From: Notamacropus eugenii | Taxonomy: Eukaryota; Chordata; Mammalia; Diprotodontia; Macropodidae | Reading direction: 5' to 3' | DNA: 64,000 nucleotides | Assembly: GCF_028372415.1 (NCBI RefSeq) | Contig: NC_092878.1 | Location: forward strand, 25,053,403 to 25,117,402 | In this document: positions 52,026 through 63,370 of the stretch, piece after piece | Layout of the letters: each line of letters opens with the position of its first letter | How positions within the stretch are numbered: position 1 is the first letter of the stretch | The notes under the pieces: generated by a model | Database searches by the model: none | Told to the model about the DNA's origin: nothing | Seen by the model: the letters and a program-made list of their open reading frames with translations, nothing else | Made by a program: the position numbers and the translations under genes

Positions 52026-52384
52026 TTTAATTCATGTTTGTTGAATTTAGAAAATGACCCTGACTACAAAAATCATGAGGTATGAAATAATCCAAGGCGG
52101 GAGCGGGATGGGGAGAGACTTCCTTTAAGAGAGCTAACTGAGAGGTCTTCTCCCCGCCCCAAAAAAATGTATAAATAAGAAGGAGAGAAAAGAAAGCCAG
52201 CAACCAGAGAGCCTCAGAAGAGACTCACATGTAAGATAAGGAAAAAGAAAAGGAAATGAACAAGCAAAACTAGGTTAGGAATAGTGAGCTAGAACTCTAA
52301 GTATTCTGGGGATTGCTAAACTTAGGATCACAAAACACTGAAGAAAATAATTATTCCACAAGAATTGTTGGGAAGACAGAATGG
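52026..52384. other. Unrecognised stretch upstream of a purine array
   Basis: I looked here for a third 7SL copy and saw no convincing block order. Confidence 0.4.
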
Positions 52385-52700
<316 letters not shown>

Positions 52701-52807
52701 GCAAAAGACAACAACTCATGCAATGCAATTTAATAAATTCCAAATGAATTAGTATTCTAATTTTTTAATTTTAAATTTAAAAAAATTTTTTAAAATGCTC
52801 AAAAATA

Positions 52808-53185
52808 CACACAGTAATAGCAAGCTTGTACAACATTCAGCTTTGATAGACTTTGCTCTTCTCAGCAGTACAATAATGTGAGTCAATTCCAAGACTCATG
52901 ATGGAAAATGCTCTCCACATTCATAGAAAGAACCATGAAGTCTGAATACAGGTAAAGGGATGACAGTTTTCACTTTTTTGTGGTTTTTCCTTTTTGTTCT
53001 GTTTCTTCTTTCACAACTTGACTAATTCAGAAATATGTTTAATATAATGGCACATGTATAACCTGCTGTCTTGGGGAGGGGGTGGGGTGAGGGAAAAGCG
53101 GAAGGAGAAAAAAATTGGAACTCAAATCTTATAAAAAATGCATGTTGAAAACTATCTTTATACATCATTAAAAAAACCAAAATAC
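52808..53185 (+). mobile_element. L1 LINE 3' UTR, 5'-truncated
   Basis: 'gctttgatagactttgctct', 'gactcatgatggaaaatgct', 'ctccacattcatagaaagaa', 'cttctttcacaacttgacta', 'acatgtataacctgctgtct', a G-rich run, then 'ggaactcaaatcttataaaa' and 'tgttgaaaactatctttata'. Among the best-preserved L1 3' ends here. Confidence 0.9.
53073..53093 (+). other. G-quadruplex motif in L1 3' UTR
   Basis: Four G runs (GGGG, GGGGG, GGGG, GGG) are separated by loops of 1, 1 and 3 nt, which satisfies the G3+N1-7 rule. Formation in vivo is inferred. Confidence 0.8.
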
Positions 53186-53289
53186 TATTTGCAAAAATAT
53201 TTTTAAATTTAAAAATATACCATAAAATCCAGAAGTCAAAATGCAGATTATACTTTTCAAAACTGCGGAAATGAAATAAATGTCTAAAT

Positions 53290-54345
53290 AGCTGAGACTT
53301 GGAAGAAATTTTAAGAGTAATATACATTAATCTAATTATATAAGGACAAAACTTTTGCACAAGAAAAAGCATTCCTTCCAGAATCAGAAAGAAAATGGAA
53401 GAAATATCACATCAAAGATATTTGAGAAGAACTTCACATCTAAAATATATAGAGAATTGTCATAAATGCCCAAGAATGAGTCCTTATCCAATAGATAAAC
53501 AATCAAGGATATTAAAAGAAGAAATATACATTTTCAGAAAATTCATGGAAAAAGTTCAGAATTTCTAATAGTGAATTAACTATTAACATAACTAATTAAT
53601 AACTAATTAACATAACTAAAATGACATCCAATACAAATCAAATTGGAAAATAATAGAAGACAATTAAATTCTGTATTGTGTGGCTGTAATAAAATAAGAT
53701 TCGAATTATTATACACTGATCATAGAGTCATGAACTTTTATGGAAAGAAATATATAATTATTAGAGTTACAAAAAGGTATATACCCTTTATTGCAATGGT
53801 CACACTGTTGGAATTATGTGTCCCAAAAATTATGTGTCCTACTAATATGTGTGGGGAGGCAAGGGTAGGATTAAAGGACAGAGGAGAGACCTATATGTCC
53901 AAAAACATTCCTAACGCTATCATTTGTAATAATCTGAAACAAAACAGTGCTCATTAGTTGGAGAATGACCAGAAAGTATGGTGATATTAATGCAATGTAA
54001 TATTACTGTATAATATGAAATTATAAATATAATACATATGGGAAGATATGTTCATCTAAGCCAAAGCAAGCAATACACACATTGAAAACGTATAGTTAAA
54101 GACAAAAACAATGGCAATGCCTCCATACCGTATATATAGAAAAGAAGGCCAAAAATTATGACGAAAATAAGGACTACATAAAGACTATTTTGCTAAAGTC
54201 TAGATATACAAACTTTCAGGGTAGAGCCAACTATTTGGGAAATAAAGTTTATATACATGTATAACCATTTGCAATTTCTTGTAATTTTTGCTTTCTGCAT
54301 GTTCGATTCTTATTTTCTTACACTATTTAAACAGTTGTACTTCTC
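53290..54345 (+). mobile_element. L1 LINE ORF2 C-terminus and 3' UTR, old
   Basis: 'aaacttttgcacaagaaaaa', 'aaatatatagagaattgtca', 'atgagtccttatccaataga' and 'ttggagaatgaccagaaagt' follow L1 ORF2-to-3' UTR order, with a rearranged or unrelated segment at about 53560-53930. Confidence 0.62.
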
Positions 54346-55694
54346 AATTAAAATTTTAAATTAAATTATTCTGTAAAAAAATGCAGACAACTTTCCATCA
54401 TGGTCAGGAAATATAATTCTTTCAAGGTCTTTTAAAGGCAAGATCCAAAATATTCCCATTGATGGGGTTTTTCTTATCATCAATCATAAGTGAATAGGAC
54501 ATTTCATTTTTGGTTTATGATCTTTGTGCTAAGACAGAAGCAGTTTATTCAATTTAATATTTTAAAAACAAGTCAGTGCTTAGCACAGTTTCTGGCACAT
54601 AGTAGACCCTTAAAAATCCTTTTTTTAAAAAAAAAACTTGACTTTAATTATGAAATATTTTGGAAACATCAATGAATATCATTTCACTGATATAGCAACT
54701 CAGTCCAGCGGTGCTGATCCTATCTAAATTAACAAAAACAACTCCTCGGTTGAGAATTTAGGTTTAATATAGTCATGTCCTTTGTGGATAAAAATAAAAA
54801 CAGACAACTCATTTTCATTTTGTAATGGCACATCTAATGGATCATAAAGTTCATGTGACCCTATGTTACATAAAGGAGAAAATGGAGCCCAATGACTCCT
54901 ACTATAAATACTTCGTTAATAACCTAACTGCCCCCTTAAGATTTAACTTCCAAACAGAATATGATTTTTATTTAAATTTGCTAGGAAAGAAGACAGATAA
55001 TAGGAAATACTATTTTATGACCATGGGTACCCTCCCTTTGACCCAGCTAATGGTGGCAGTTTCCTTAGAAAGCATGGTAGTAGATATCAGAATTAGCAGT
55101 TGTTCAGCCTTTTGGCCCCTTCAAGGATCTTTGCAAAATGCACAGTCAGCAGCAAGACTCCTAGCCAGCATTTGTCTCTCCAGAAGGGATAAGTCCAATG
55201 AATATTTGTTCATTCCCAATATTACCTCGAGCTGTCTTCAGAGAAGCCATCTTCACCAACTTCAGAGAAACAACCCTTCCCCAGTATTCAATTTCCAAGG
55301 TCCCAAGTCAACCACCGGACTTATCAACACCATTTCCACTTTCTGTCCAAAAAAGAGTTCAGTAGAAGCCAGGCAGATATGCAGTAGCCAACACTATTTC
55401 TCCTTTGATCTCTGACTCCCTCCTTGGCTCTGATGCAATCTGATCTCTAACCAGAGATGGATTTTTTTTTTATTTTCCATTTTATCTCCATAAACGAGGA
55501 TGACATAGCATTTTGTGCTGCATTAGCTAAGAAATACAAAGCAAAACTGACATCAGTGTTTAGTTTTTCTTATTTTCTCTATGAAATATTTTGTTCATCA
55601 TGAAATCTTAATTTTATAGGATCACTAGGAACCCAATCTAGAACTATTGCAAGGCGAATGCTTTGTAAATTGCAACTACACTAATGCGAGCTTT
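54346..55694. other. Unrecognised stretch with a 196-codon open frame
   Basis: An L2 3' scrap lies at 54565-54615 ('agtgcttagcacagtttctg'). The plus-strand frame 54825-55415 is the longest outside repeats and low-complexity arrays, apart from 6603-7205, which runs into L2. Its ATG has G at -3 and +4, a good initiation context. The product has no recognised domain, signal peptide or transmembrane segment. No splice or poly-A evidence; probably chance. Confidence 0.35.
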
Positions 55695-55765
55695 TATCCT
55701 TAGCTCCTCATCTGTAAAATGGGATGTTGGACCACAGGACCCCTAAGAGGCCATCTCTAAATGTG
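55695..55765 (+). mobile_element. CORE SINE 3' fragment
   Basis: 'ttagctcctcatctgtaaaa', 'tgggatgttggaccacagga' and 'cccctaagaggccatctcta'. Confidence 0.6.
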
Positions 55766-56624
55766 GAAAAGAATTTTATCAAAATAACCTGAGTGGGCCT
55801 ATGGTGAGTAGGAGGATTTTGTTAATATCATTTTCAGAAATTGTCTTATGTTACAATGGTTGTAAAACTAAGTAATGTATCTCTCAGGAAGATACAGTAA
55901 CTTGTGGCAGCTTATGAGAGAATAGGGGCAGACTCTGTGAAGCTACCCCCCTCTCTTTTGCCAGAGATAGGGAGAGGTTCTTTGTGCTTGAGTTTGTGGT
56001 GAGGGACATTAGAGTAGAGAGGAGCCTTTTCCACCTAAGTAGAGGCAACCTTATTCCTTCTCTTGGTGAAATAACTATGGGAAGAAGGTTTTTTTCCTTT
56101 CTTTTTTTTGTTTTCTTTTCTTTTGTTTTGTCTTGTCTCTCCTCAGAGAGGAAGAGCTAATGGGTATCTTTGCCAAACTCATGACTACACCGTATGGATA
56201 GCCAAGTTGGGATTTTCACTAGAGACCAAGAGCAGGCCAAGTGAATGATGAGTAGAGCCGGATGAAAGCCAAGTCAGTCTAGAGACATTAGGCTTGACTT
56301 CAAACTACTTAAATAGAGATAAGTTGCAGACCAGTGGTACACAGGTAGATAAGCAGATGAAGTAGGAAATCCTAGACATAGCAGAGCCCTTACCTGAAGT
56401 CTTTAGTCCCAGCATCATTCAAAGTTATACTACAGATAGAGAGAGAAATCTATTTCTTCCCTGTGGAAGGGTGAGTCTTTTGGAAGACTCATCCTTTGGA
56501 GGGAAGGGAGTGGTAGAAGGATTCTGTCTTCATTTGGGAATACATACATACATTGCTTCCATTACTTTATCACTTATTATTGCTTCAATTACGTATTTTC
56601 CTCTCCTTTGTTCCAGTGATGTTA
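55766..56624. other. Mostly unrecognised stretch
   Basis: Contains a T/C-rich patch at 56088-56142. No repeat family or gene recognised. Confidence 0.4.
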
Positions 56625-56825
56625 AGATTTAATAGAGTCAGATTTGGAAAGGACCTCAGAGACCATGTAGTCCAACCTCCTCATTTTGAAGATAAGGAAC
56701 CTAGGCACAGAGAAATTAAAATGACTTGCCCAAGGGTCACAGAATTACAGAGTAAGCAATAGGTGTGGGATTTGAACTCAGGTTCTCTGACTCCAAATGC
56801 AGTTCCCCTTCCACTGTACATTTCC
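56625..56825 (-). mobile_element. THER1/MIR-type SINE, antisense, near full length
   Basis: 'agtcagatttggaaaggacc', 'atgtagtccaacctcctcat', 'aaatgacttgcccaagggtc', 'gatttgaactcaggttctct' and the reversed head 'cccttccactgtaca'. Confidence 0.85.
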
Positions 56826-57297
56826 TCTCACTGTTCCTTGTCAGCATTTGTTAGCATGCCAAACGACTGAATACTTGGGTTTCAATTACTTCCAAAGGTT
56901 ACATTGGATGGGGGTGAGTGAAGGAAGATACCAATACCCTTACACTTTGAGCCCCCATTGGTGACGACTCAGAGAAGTACAGTGGGTAGAGAGTATGGCA
57001 CCTATGTGTCCCCAAGAAGAATCCCTGGGGTCCTTATGAGCATAACCACAATGCAGAAAGGTAGTAGCAAAAGGGATGGCACACCCAGACACAGCAGTAG
57101 CAGCAAAGCAGTGACTTTAAGCACGTCCTCTATTGGCAGTCCGATACTCAGAGAAGGTTTCAGAGACCATGTCTGAACTTAGAGTTAAGGATGTTTACTC
57201 TTTCTCCTCTTTTAGATTTCCTGCTTATGGTACGCACCTCCTTGAGTCTATAAGGAGAGTCAGAGGTCCACAGGTACACCTTGGCTTATACACTTAT
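56826..57297. other. Unrecognised non-coding stretch
   Basis: Short frames of 72-88 codons without features. Confidence 0.4.
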
Positions 57298-57730
57298 TTA
57301 CATGTTCATTCACTTAATCAGTCAGCCTGTCTGTCAGTCATTCTTGTTTCATTCATTCAGCAATTATTAAAAGCCTACTTTGCCCCAGGAACTATGTGAG
57401 ACATTGAGAAAACAGCGACCAAAGCAAAATAGTTCTTACCCTCAAGAAGTTCTTTGAGGGAAGGGATGGGGAGGAGGTTCAGGGGGTGTGGGGAGAACAG
57501 CATGTACACAAATATGAAATATAACATATACAAAGTGGAGACATTGGCCCTTGAGAGGAGACTTGAAAGGAGTTGAGAATTCTAGGAGCATCCAAACAGA
57601 GGCAAAAAGCGAATGCAATTCCAGGCATAGAATCAACATGAACAAAGTTAAGGAGGTGGGATATAATGTCACATATGGGGAATGGTATATAGTGCAGTTT
57701 GGTTGGAACATATAGTGCATAATATGAAGT
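57298..57730 (-). mobile_element. L2 LINE 3' region, antisense
   Basis: 'ttcattcattcagcaattat', 'taaaagcctactttgcccca', 'cttaccctcaagaagttctt', 'agacttgaaaggagttgaga' and 'gcaattccaggcatagaatc'. Confidence 0.78.
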
Positions 57731-57894
57731 CAATTTGTTAGTCCATATGAGAGGTACTGAGTACCTGAACTAAGATGGCAGCCATGTGAATAGAGAGAAA
57801 GAGATGTGAGAGTGATGTTGTAGAAGTAGATTACAGGAGCAAAACAATGTGGCCAAATAAAGAGTTGGGTAGTTTGTTTGAATGATGGATTGAT

Positions 57895-58090
57895 TGGATA
57901 TTTTACCCTTCAAATCTATTCTGCTGGTCATTACAAAACTAATTACCCGAAAATGACACTTTTATCAGATCACCCTCTTCCTCAAAAACCATAAATGGCT
58001 CCCTATTAAATCAAATCTAACTTCCTCATCTCAGTCCCCAAAACACTCCATACCTCTTCTATAACCTTATTCCCCACTGTTTTCTAGTAC
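57895..58090 (+). mobile_element. L2 LINE ORF2/3' fragment, sense
   Basis: 'acttttatcagatcaccctc', 'ttcctcaaaaaccataaatg', 'gctccctattaaatcaaatc' and 'taacttcctcatctcag'. Confidence 0.72.
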
Positions 58091-58099
58091 ACTGCTGAT

Positions 58100-58139
58100 T
58101 GGAACATGAAGTGACATAAGCATAGTCACACAGCAAGAC
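58100..58139 (-). mobile_element. MIR-type SINE, antisense, outer copy left part
   Basis: 'gaagtgacataagcatagtc' and 'acacagcaaga'. Continues at 58335. Confidence 0.55.
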
Positions 58140-58330
58140 AGCTAGAGTAGAATAGAAAGAACAAAAAATTGAGAGTCAGAGGAAGGAAGGACCTGAGTTC
58201 AAATCCTATCTCTGGTGCTTACTAATGTTAAGACCGTAAGCAAGTTTTTTAAAATCTTTGGGCTTCAATGTCCTTATTTATAAAATAAGGAGGTTGGAGT
58301 CACTAGATAGCCACCAATTCTAAATATGTT
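58140..58330 (+). mobile_element. CORE SINE, nested inner copy
   Basis: 'agagtagaatagaaagaaca', 'acctgagttcaaatcctatc', 'gggcttcaatgtccttattt', 'aggaggttggagtcactaga' and 'tctaaatatgtt'. Confidence 0.78.
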
Positions 58331-58405
58331 ATTATGCTAAGGACCACTGCTGGGATCTGAATCCAGACCTTCATGTATCCAAGTCCATCATTTTATCCAG
58401 TGTAT
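58331..58405 (-). mobile_element. MIR-type SINE, antisense, outer copy right part
   Basis: 'ctgctgggatctgaatccag' and 'accttcatgtatccaagtcc', ending in the reversed head 'ttttatccagtgta'. Confidence 0.6.
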
Positions 58406-58409
58406 AGGT

Positions 58410-58560
58410 ATGGCCTCTGATTTTGTATTGGTCTTGTTTCTTCAAAAAGAATGTTAGCCCCTTACAGGCAAGAACCATGTCTTGAAAAGCTTTTGGACCT
58501 CTGCAATGCCTGGGATAAGACTGAGCATAAGGTAGGTTCTCAATGCATTGAATAATGCAA
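58410..58560 (+). mobile_element. L2 LINE 3' end, sense
   Basis: 'agccccttacaggcaagaac', 'catgtcttgaaaagcttttg' and 'aaggtaggttctcaatgcat'. It may belong with the L2 at 57895, split by the SINEs. Confidence 0.6.
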
Positions 58561-58699
58561 AAAGTTCTCTCAAGCTTCCTCTTCCCTTCCCTCTCCTAGA
58601 TACAGTCATAGACTCTGGATATGCCATTTGCCCATAGGATCCTAAGATCTTTCCTATTTAGTGGTCTAAGACAATTACTTGGTTTTTAATCCTATCCTA

Positions 58700-58930
58700 T
58701 GGCAGCTAGGTGGTACAGTGAGTAAAGTGCTAGACAAAGAGTCAGAAAGTTGTGAGTTCAAATTTGGCCTCAGGCACTTACTAGCTGTGTGACACTGGGC
58801 AAGTCACTGTTTGCCTTCCTTTCCTCATCTGTAAAATGATCTAGGAAAAGGAATAACAAACCACTTCAGTATCTTTGCCAAGAAAGCCCCAAATAGGGTC
58901 ACAAAGATTCAGATACTATTAAAACAACAC
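58700..58930 (+). mobile_element. SINE1/WSINE-type SINE
   Basis: 'ggcagctaggtggtacagtg', 'gtgagttcaaatttggcctc', 'gtgtgacactgggcaagtca', 'aacaaaccacttcagtatct', 'ttgccaagaaagccccaaat' and 'attaaaacaacacaatc'. Confidence 0.92.
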
Positions 58931-59394
58931 AATCACGTGCTGGTAACCCTTTAATCAAAACTATGAACTTAAATAAATACCTGAAGTCAGAAACTTAATA
59001 CTTTAAATGCTCAGATTTAAAAAGATATAGACCCCAGGCACCTGACAGATCAGATAGCATGCATCATGAGTGAAGGCTGCTCACATCATGGCTATTCTAA
59101 GTTTGGTAGCATATTCCTGGGTTTGGGGCCAGGTCCAATTGTGAAATCCCCACTGAGATTGCTTTTGGAGAACTGGCCCTAGCCAGACTGCTGAAAATGT
59201 CAGGAGTCCCTCCTGTCCTTAGCACATGTAGTTACTTCCAGTTCCAAATCTGTGCTCCATTTACTCCTTTCAGGAAAAAAAAAGCCATCATTCAGAATGA
59301 TGGCAAGCAAAATAGGACTGAGCTGAGGAATGGGTAACTTCAGACTCCTTGCATTTCCTTTGAGTCCTGAAAAGGTTAATCTCAGGTTCAGAGG
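58931..59394. other. Unrecognised non-coding stretch
   Basis: No repeat or gene recognised. Confidence 0.4.
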
Positions 59395-59801
59395 TAAGGT
59401 TGACCAAGACTAGACATGCCTGGGGACCAGGAAAAGCCTTCAGAGGCTGATAAGGATTTTAACCTGAGTTTTAAAGGAATCCAGGGATACTGACAATTGG
59501 AGATCATGAAGGATTGCATTCCATTCTAAGCAAGGGAAACAGTCAGCACAAAGGAAGAGAGAGAGGGAAGATTGTGTTATGTAGGAGAAGTAGCAGGTAA
59601 TTCAGTATGACTGGTCATAGAGTGTGCAGAGAGGAGTAACATGTGAGAAGATTGGAACAGTAAGAAGGGACTAAGTCATGAAGAGTTTAAATGCCCAAAA
59701 ACCATCCTTTTATATTTGATCTTGGAGTTAATAGGGAGACACTGAAGAATACTAAGCAGAGGAGTGATTTGGTCAGGACTGTGCTTTAAGAAAATGACTT
59801 T
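59395..59801 (-). mobile_element. L2 LINE, antisense, part split by an L1
   Basis: 'gcctggggaccaggaaaagc', 'gagttttaaaggaatccagg', 'gactaagtcatgaagagttt', 'gatcttggagttaataggga' and 'gtgatttggtcaggactgtg'. It ends in the target duplication 'aaaatgacttt' (59791-59801). Confidence 0.85.
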
Positions 59802-60613
59802 GAAACATGACAAAACTGGAAAATGGTAAATGTTGGAGAAGATGTGGGAAAATTTGAATGCTAATTCATTGTTGGTGGAGTTATGAACTGATCCAACCAT
59901 TCTGGGGAGCAATTTGGAACTATGCACAAAGGATTATAAAACTGTTTATAACCTTTGACTCAGCAAAACCGCTTCTAGGTCTGTATCCCAAAGAGATCGT
60001 AAAAAAACAGGAAAAGGACCCGCATGTTATTTATAACAGCTCTTTTTTGGTGGCCAAAAATTGGAAAATGAGAGAATACCCATCAATTGGGGAATAGCTG
60101 AACAAGTTATGGTATATGAATGTATTGAAATAGTATTGTTCTGTAAGAAATGATGAGCAGGCACACTTCAGAAAAGCCTGGAAAGACTTACATTAACTGA
60201 TGCTAAAGGAAGTAAGCAGAACCAGAATATTTTACACAGTAACAGCAATATTGTATGATGACTTACTTTGATAGACTTATCTCTGTTTAGCAATGCAAGT
60301 ATCTAAGACAACTCTGAATGACTCATGATGGAAAATCCAGAAAAAAGAACTGTGGAGTCTAAATGTAGATCGAAGGACACTATTTGCTCTCTTTCTCTCT
60401 CTCTCTCTTTTTTTGTTCTTCTTTCTCATGGTTTCTCCCTTTGGTTTTAATTCTTCTTTAAAGCATGACTAAAGTGAAAATATGTTTAATAGGAATATAT
60501 ATGTAGAGCCTGTTTCAGATTGCATGCCATCTTGGGATGAGGGGAGGGGAGGGATTGGAATTCAAAATCTTATGAAAGTGAATGGTGAAAACTACAAATT
60601 AATTATTTTTTTT
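59802..60613 (+). mobile_element. L1 LINE 3' end inserted in L2, with target duplication
   Basis: 'aaaactggaaaatggtaaat', 'ccaaccattctggggagcaa', 'gactcagcaaaaccgcttct', 'atcaattggggaatagctga', 'aagtaagcagaaccagaata', 'tctttctcatggtttctccc' and 'gattgcatgccatcttggga'. 5'-truncated in the extreme C-terminal/3' UTR part. Bounded by 11-bp direct repeats at 59791-59801 and 60614-60624. Confidence 0.93.
60534..60553 (+). other. G-quadruplex motif in L1 3' UTR
   Basis: Four G runs (GGG, GGGG, GGGG, GGG) with loops of 4, 1 and 1 nt, at the same relative place as the motif at 53073. Confidence 0.78.
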
Positions 60614-60690
60614 AAAATGACTTTTTGAGTGAAGAATGAATTGGAATGGGATGAGGCTTGACACCAAAGACGAGGCTACTGGAATACAGA
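60614..60690 (-). mobile_element. L2 LINE, antisense, remainder of the split copy
   Basis: Right target duplication 'aaaatgacttt' (60614-60624), then 'gtgaagaatgaattggaatg' and 'gaggctactggaatacag', the L2 continuation. Confidence 0.78.
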
Positions 60691-61109
60691 GAGGCCTTCC
60701 TAGTATCCCTGGGAATCACTGTGTAGGCAGACAACTACTCTACTAAATCCTAAAGCCAGTCTTGTCATTCCTGTTGCCTGTGTAGCTCTGTGTGAGGATT
60801 TGACTCCAGAGAAGTCTATGTGACCATCACCAATGCATATACAATTATTATCTGCCCCTCTGACACAGCAGCAAAGAGTTGGTGAGTAATTGTTTGCCCC
60901 TAACTCAAGGACAAAAAGAAATGGACTGAAAGGGACTTCAGAATTGGGTACATTAATCCCAACCTGGAGGTTCAACCTTGCAGCAGATTCTGGAAATAAT
61001 CCAATTCCCAGGCAGGAAGAATATAGGAACCCTGGGGCAGTAGTTCACTGTCACAGTAACAACTTGGCTATTTGTTGACACAATGCCTATCTCATATCCT
61101 AGATCCCAG
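60691..61109. other. Unrecognised non-coding stretch
   Basis: A 91-codon minus-strand frame (60700-60975) has no recognisable features. Confidence 0.4.
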
Positions 61110-61358
61110 TGAGGTGGTACAGGAAATAGATTTGGACTAGGGAAGACTTAAGTTCCAATTCTGCTTCAGACAATGTGACTCTATGAAAGCCATTTAACCT
61201 ATCTCCACCTCAATTTCCTGTTCTGTAAAATAAGCATATAATAATAACACTTTTTTCCCAGGGTTGTGAGGATCAAGGAAGATTATATATGTGTGTGTGT
61301 ATGTACATATAAGTATATTACAAACAGCGTAGCATATAAATGCTCATTATTATTATTT
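61110..61358 (+). mobile_element. CORE SINE (MIR/MON1-like), near full length
   Basis: 'gaggtggtacaggaaataga', 'ttaagttccaattctgcttc', 'ctcaatttcctgttctgtaa', 'cccagggttgtgaggatcaa', a small GT patch, then the tail 'gcatataaatgctcattatt'. Confidence 0.85.
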
Positions 61359-62701
61359 TTTAATATTCCCTAGGAACATACTCTGATAGATGGAAATCAT
61401 AGATAATTTGCTGCTAGAGTATGAAGCATGGGTCTAATTTCAAAAGTGATGTAATATAAAAAAGGAAAGTCTCCTGACTATTACTTTAATTTAAGGAATA
61501 GGGAGAAATTTTGTTTTTACTCTGTTTTCTACAATGCAAAACCCCAGATGCTGTATTGCCACCAAGTGACAATTTATAAGGCATTGTGGGTCCAAATGAA
61601 AGAATACTCTTCCTTTACAAAATGACAATCTGCCTTAGGAAGAGGGACAATGTTCTTTATTTTGCTATGATCAAAGGGGAAGAAATAAAAGAAGCAATCT
61701 ATAGTGCAACTAATGTCTGTCCTCCAAAGGCTGGAAGTCATCAGGAATGAAAGTCCTGGTAGATGAACTCACTACCACAGAATTGCTGTGTTTTCTGTCT
61801 CAAAGGTTAAGAGAGGGATGGATTCATCCAACTCCTGGAGTAGAGAACTGAGAATAAGCCACAAAAATGTCTTCAGAAGCAGCAACCTCAGAAGAGTCAA
61901 GCAGGAATTAGAGTAAATAAGGCTGTGGTTGGCAGCACCATCCAAATACAAAAAACAAGGAATAGCAAACGTGTTTCAATTGATGAAGAAATAGATGAGC
62001 ACTAAGAATTAACAGTGATGGGGATGTTGACAGTGGAAAAGTCCTTGACTTGGCAACAAAGTTCTTCTATCTTATTATTGTTAATGATAACTCATAGGGG
62101 ATTTATATAATTTATATGATAACCTGGGATTTTCAAGTCTTACATGCTGGGTCTCCAGAAAAGCTATATCAAGTTTGAGACACTGCACAGGCTAGATCAA
62201 TTCAAAACAATAGTTCTTAAGCCCCTACCAGTATGTGTACTTTTAACAGTCAGACAGAGGGCACATTAGTTCAGAAGAAAAGATATTTTATCAAAAAGTA
62301 TAGTAAATAAATTGATAAGCATAGATCAGAGTACATATATAGGGTACACTCATAAGTTATCACACTGAACTACTCTCTGCTAGCCTCACGTTGGTTTCAT
62401 CTCTTCAAGTTCATTTACTGCTGTCCTGAAACCAGCTATTAAGATGTGATAACTAGAATATCTCTCCCTGAGAGCAGGTGAGCTCTTTTAGTTCATAGGA
62501 GAGGCTTTGAAGCACCACACCTACCAGGAACAACCAATCTAAAGTTAACCAGAATGCTCCCAGGCTATGATTAAATGATTTCTATTAACTGGCTGTGTCT
62601 GGGACCAATCCAAAGTCCATGGTCATAATCAACTATCATAGTTAAGATTAGAAAAGTCCTTGGAAATTCCATCAAATATCTAATATCTTGTGCCTACGCA
62701 T

Positions 62702-62702
<1 letters not shown>
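61359..62702. other. Repeat-poor unrecognised stretch
   Basis: About 1.3 kb with no recognised repeat, RNA gene or plausible frame. Confidence 0.4.

Positions 62703-62740
<38 letters not shown>
62703..62740 (+). repeat. (CA)n microsatellite
   Basis: About 19 uninterrupted CA units, preceded by 'gcatg' and followed by 'tctctaaaaac'. Confidence 0.97.
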
Positions 62741-62741
<1 letters not shown>

Positions 62742-62929
62742 CTCTAAAAACAGCATTTTGAGGACTGTACAAAAAAAAACAACAAAGCACACATGAGAAC
62801 TGTGGGTGTTGGGTCACCCATTCCACCAGAGATCAAAAACCAAAAATATCCATTGTCACATTCTGTGGAAATGGCTGCCATGTTCTTACCTGTAGAATTC
62901 ATCTAAATCAGTAAGACATCAATAGGATA

Positions 62930-63012
62930 TAAAATTCTTGAAGGTACGTAGTATCTTGTTTTTATCTTGCACCTAAAACTGTGCCTGCTATTTAATAGAT
63001 GATTGTTGAATT
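62930..63012 (+). mobile_element. L2 LINE 3' end
   Basis: 'ttcttgaaggtacgtagtat', 'cttgcacctaaaactgtgcc' and 'atttaatagatgattgttga'. Confidence 0.6.
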
Positions 63013-63124
63013 AAATTGAAGTAAAACCTAAAGATTTCAATGGGTGAATAAACTGAGGTACTACATGGTAAATTTGTTTAACTTACCTGAGCATGCTCCT
63101 AGTAAGCACATGATTAGAATTCAA

Positions 63125-63370
63125 GTCTTGGTGCAGTGGATAGCATACCGGTCCTGGAGCCAGGAAGATTCATCTTCTTGAGTTCAAATCTGACCTTAGA
63201 CACTTACTAGCCATGTGACCCTGGGTAAGTCATTTAACCCTGTTTGCCTCAGTTTCCTCATCTGTAAAATGAGCTGGAGAAGGATATGGCAAGTCACTCC
63301 AATGTCTTTACCAAAAAAAATCCAATAGGGACACAAAGAGTCCAACATGTCTAAAAACAACTGAAACAAC
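63125..63370 (+). mobile_element. SINE1/WSINE-type SINE, near full length
   Basis: 'ttggtgcagtggatagcata', 'gagttcaaatctgaccttag', 'atgtgaccctgggtaagtca', 'tgagctggagaaggatatgg', 'aatgtctttaccaaaaaaaa' and 'aacaactgaaacaac'. Confidence 0.93.

Noticed and set aside
52026..52384. A third 7SL copy before the 52.4-kb purine array
   Set aside because: Only a faint resemblance near 52365-52390; the diagnostic S-domain blocks are absent.
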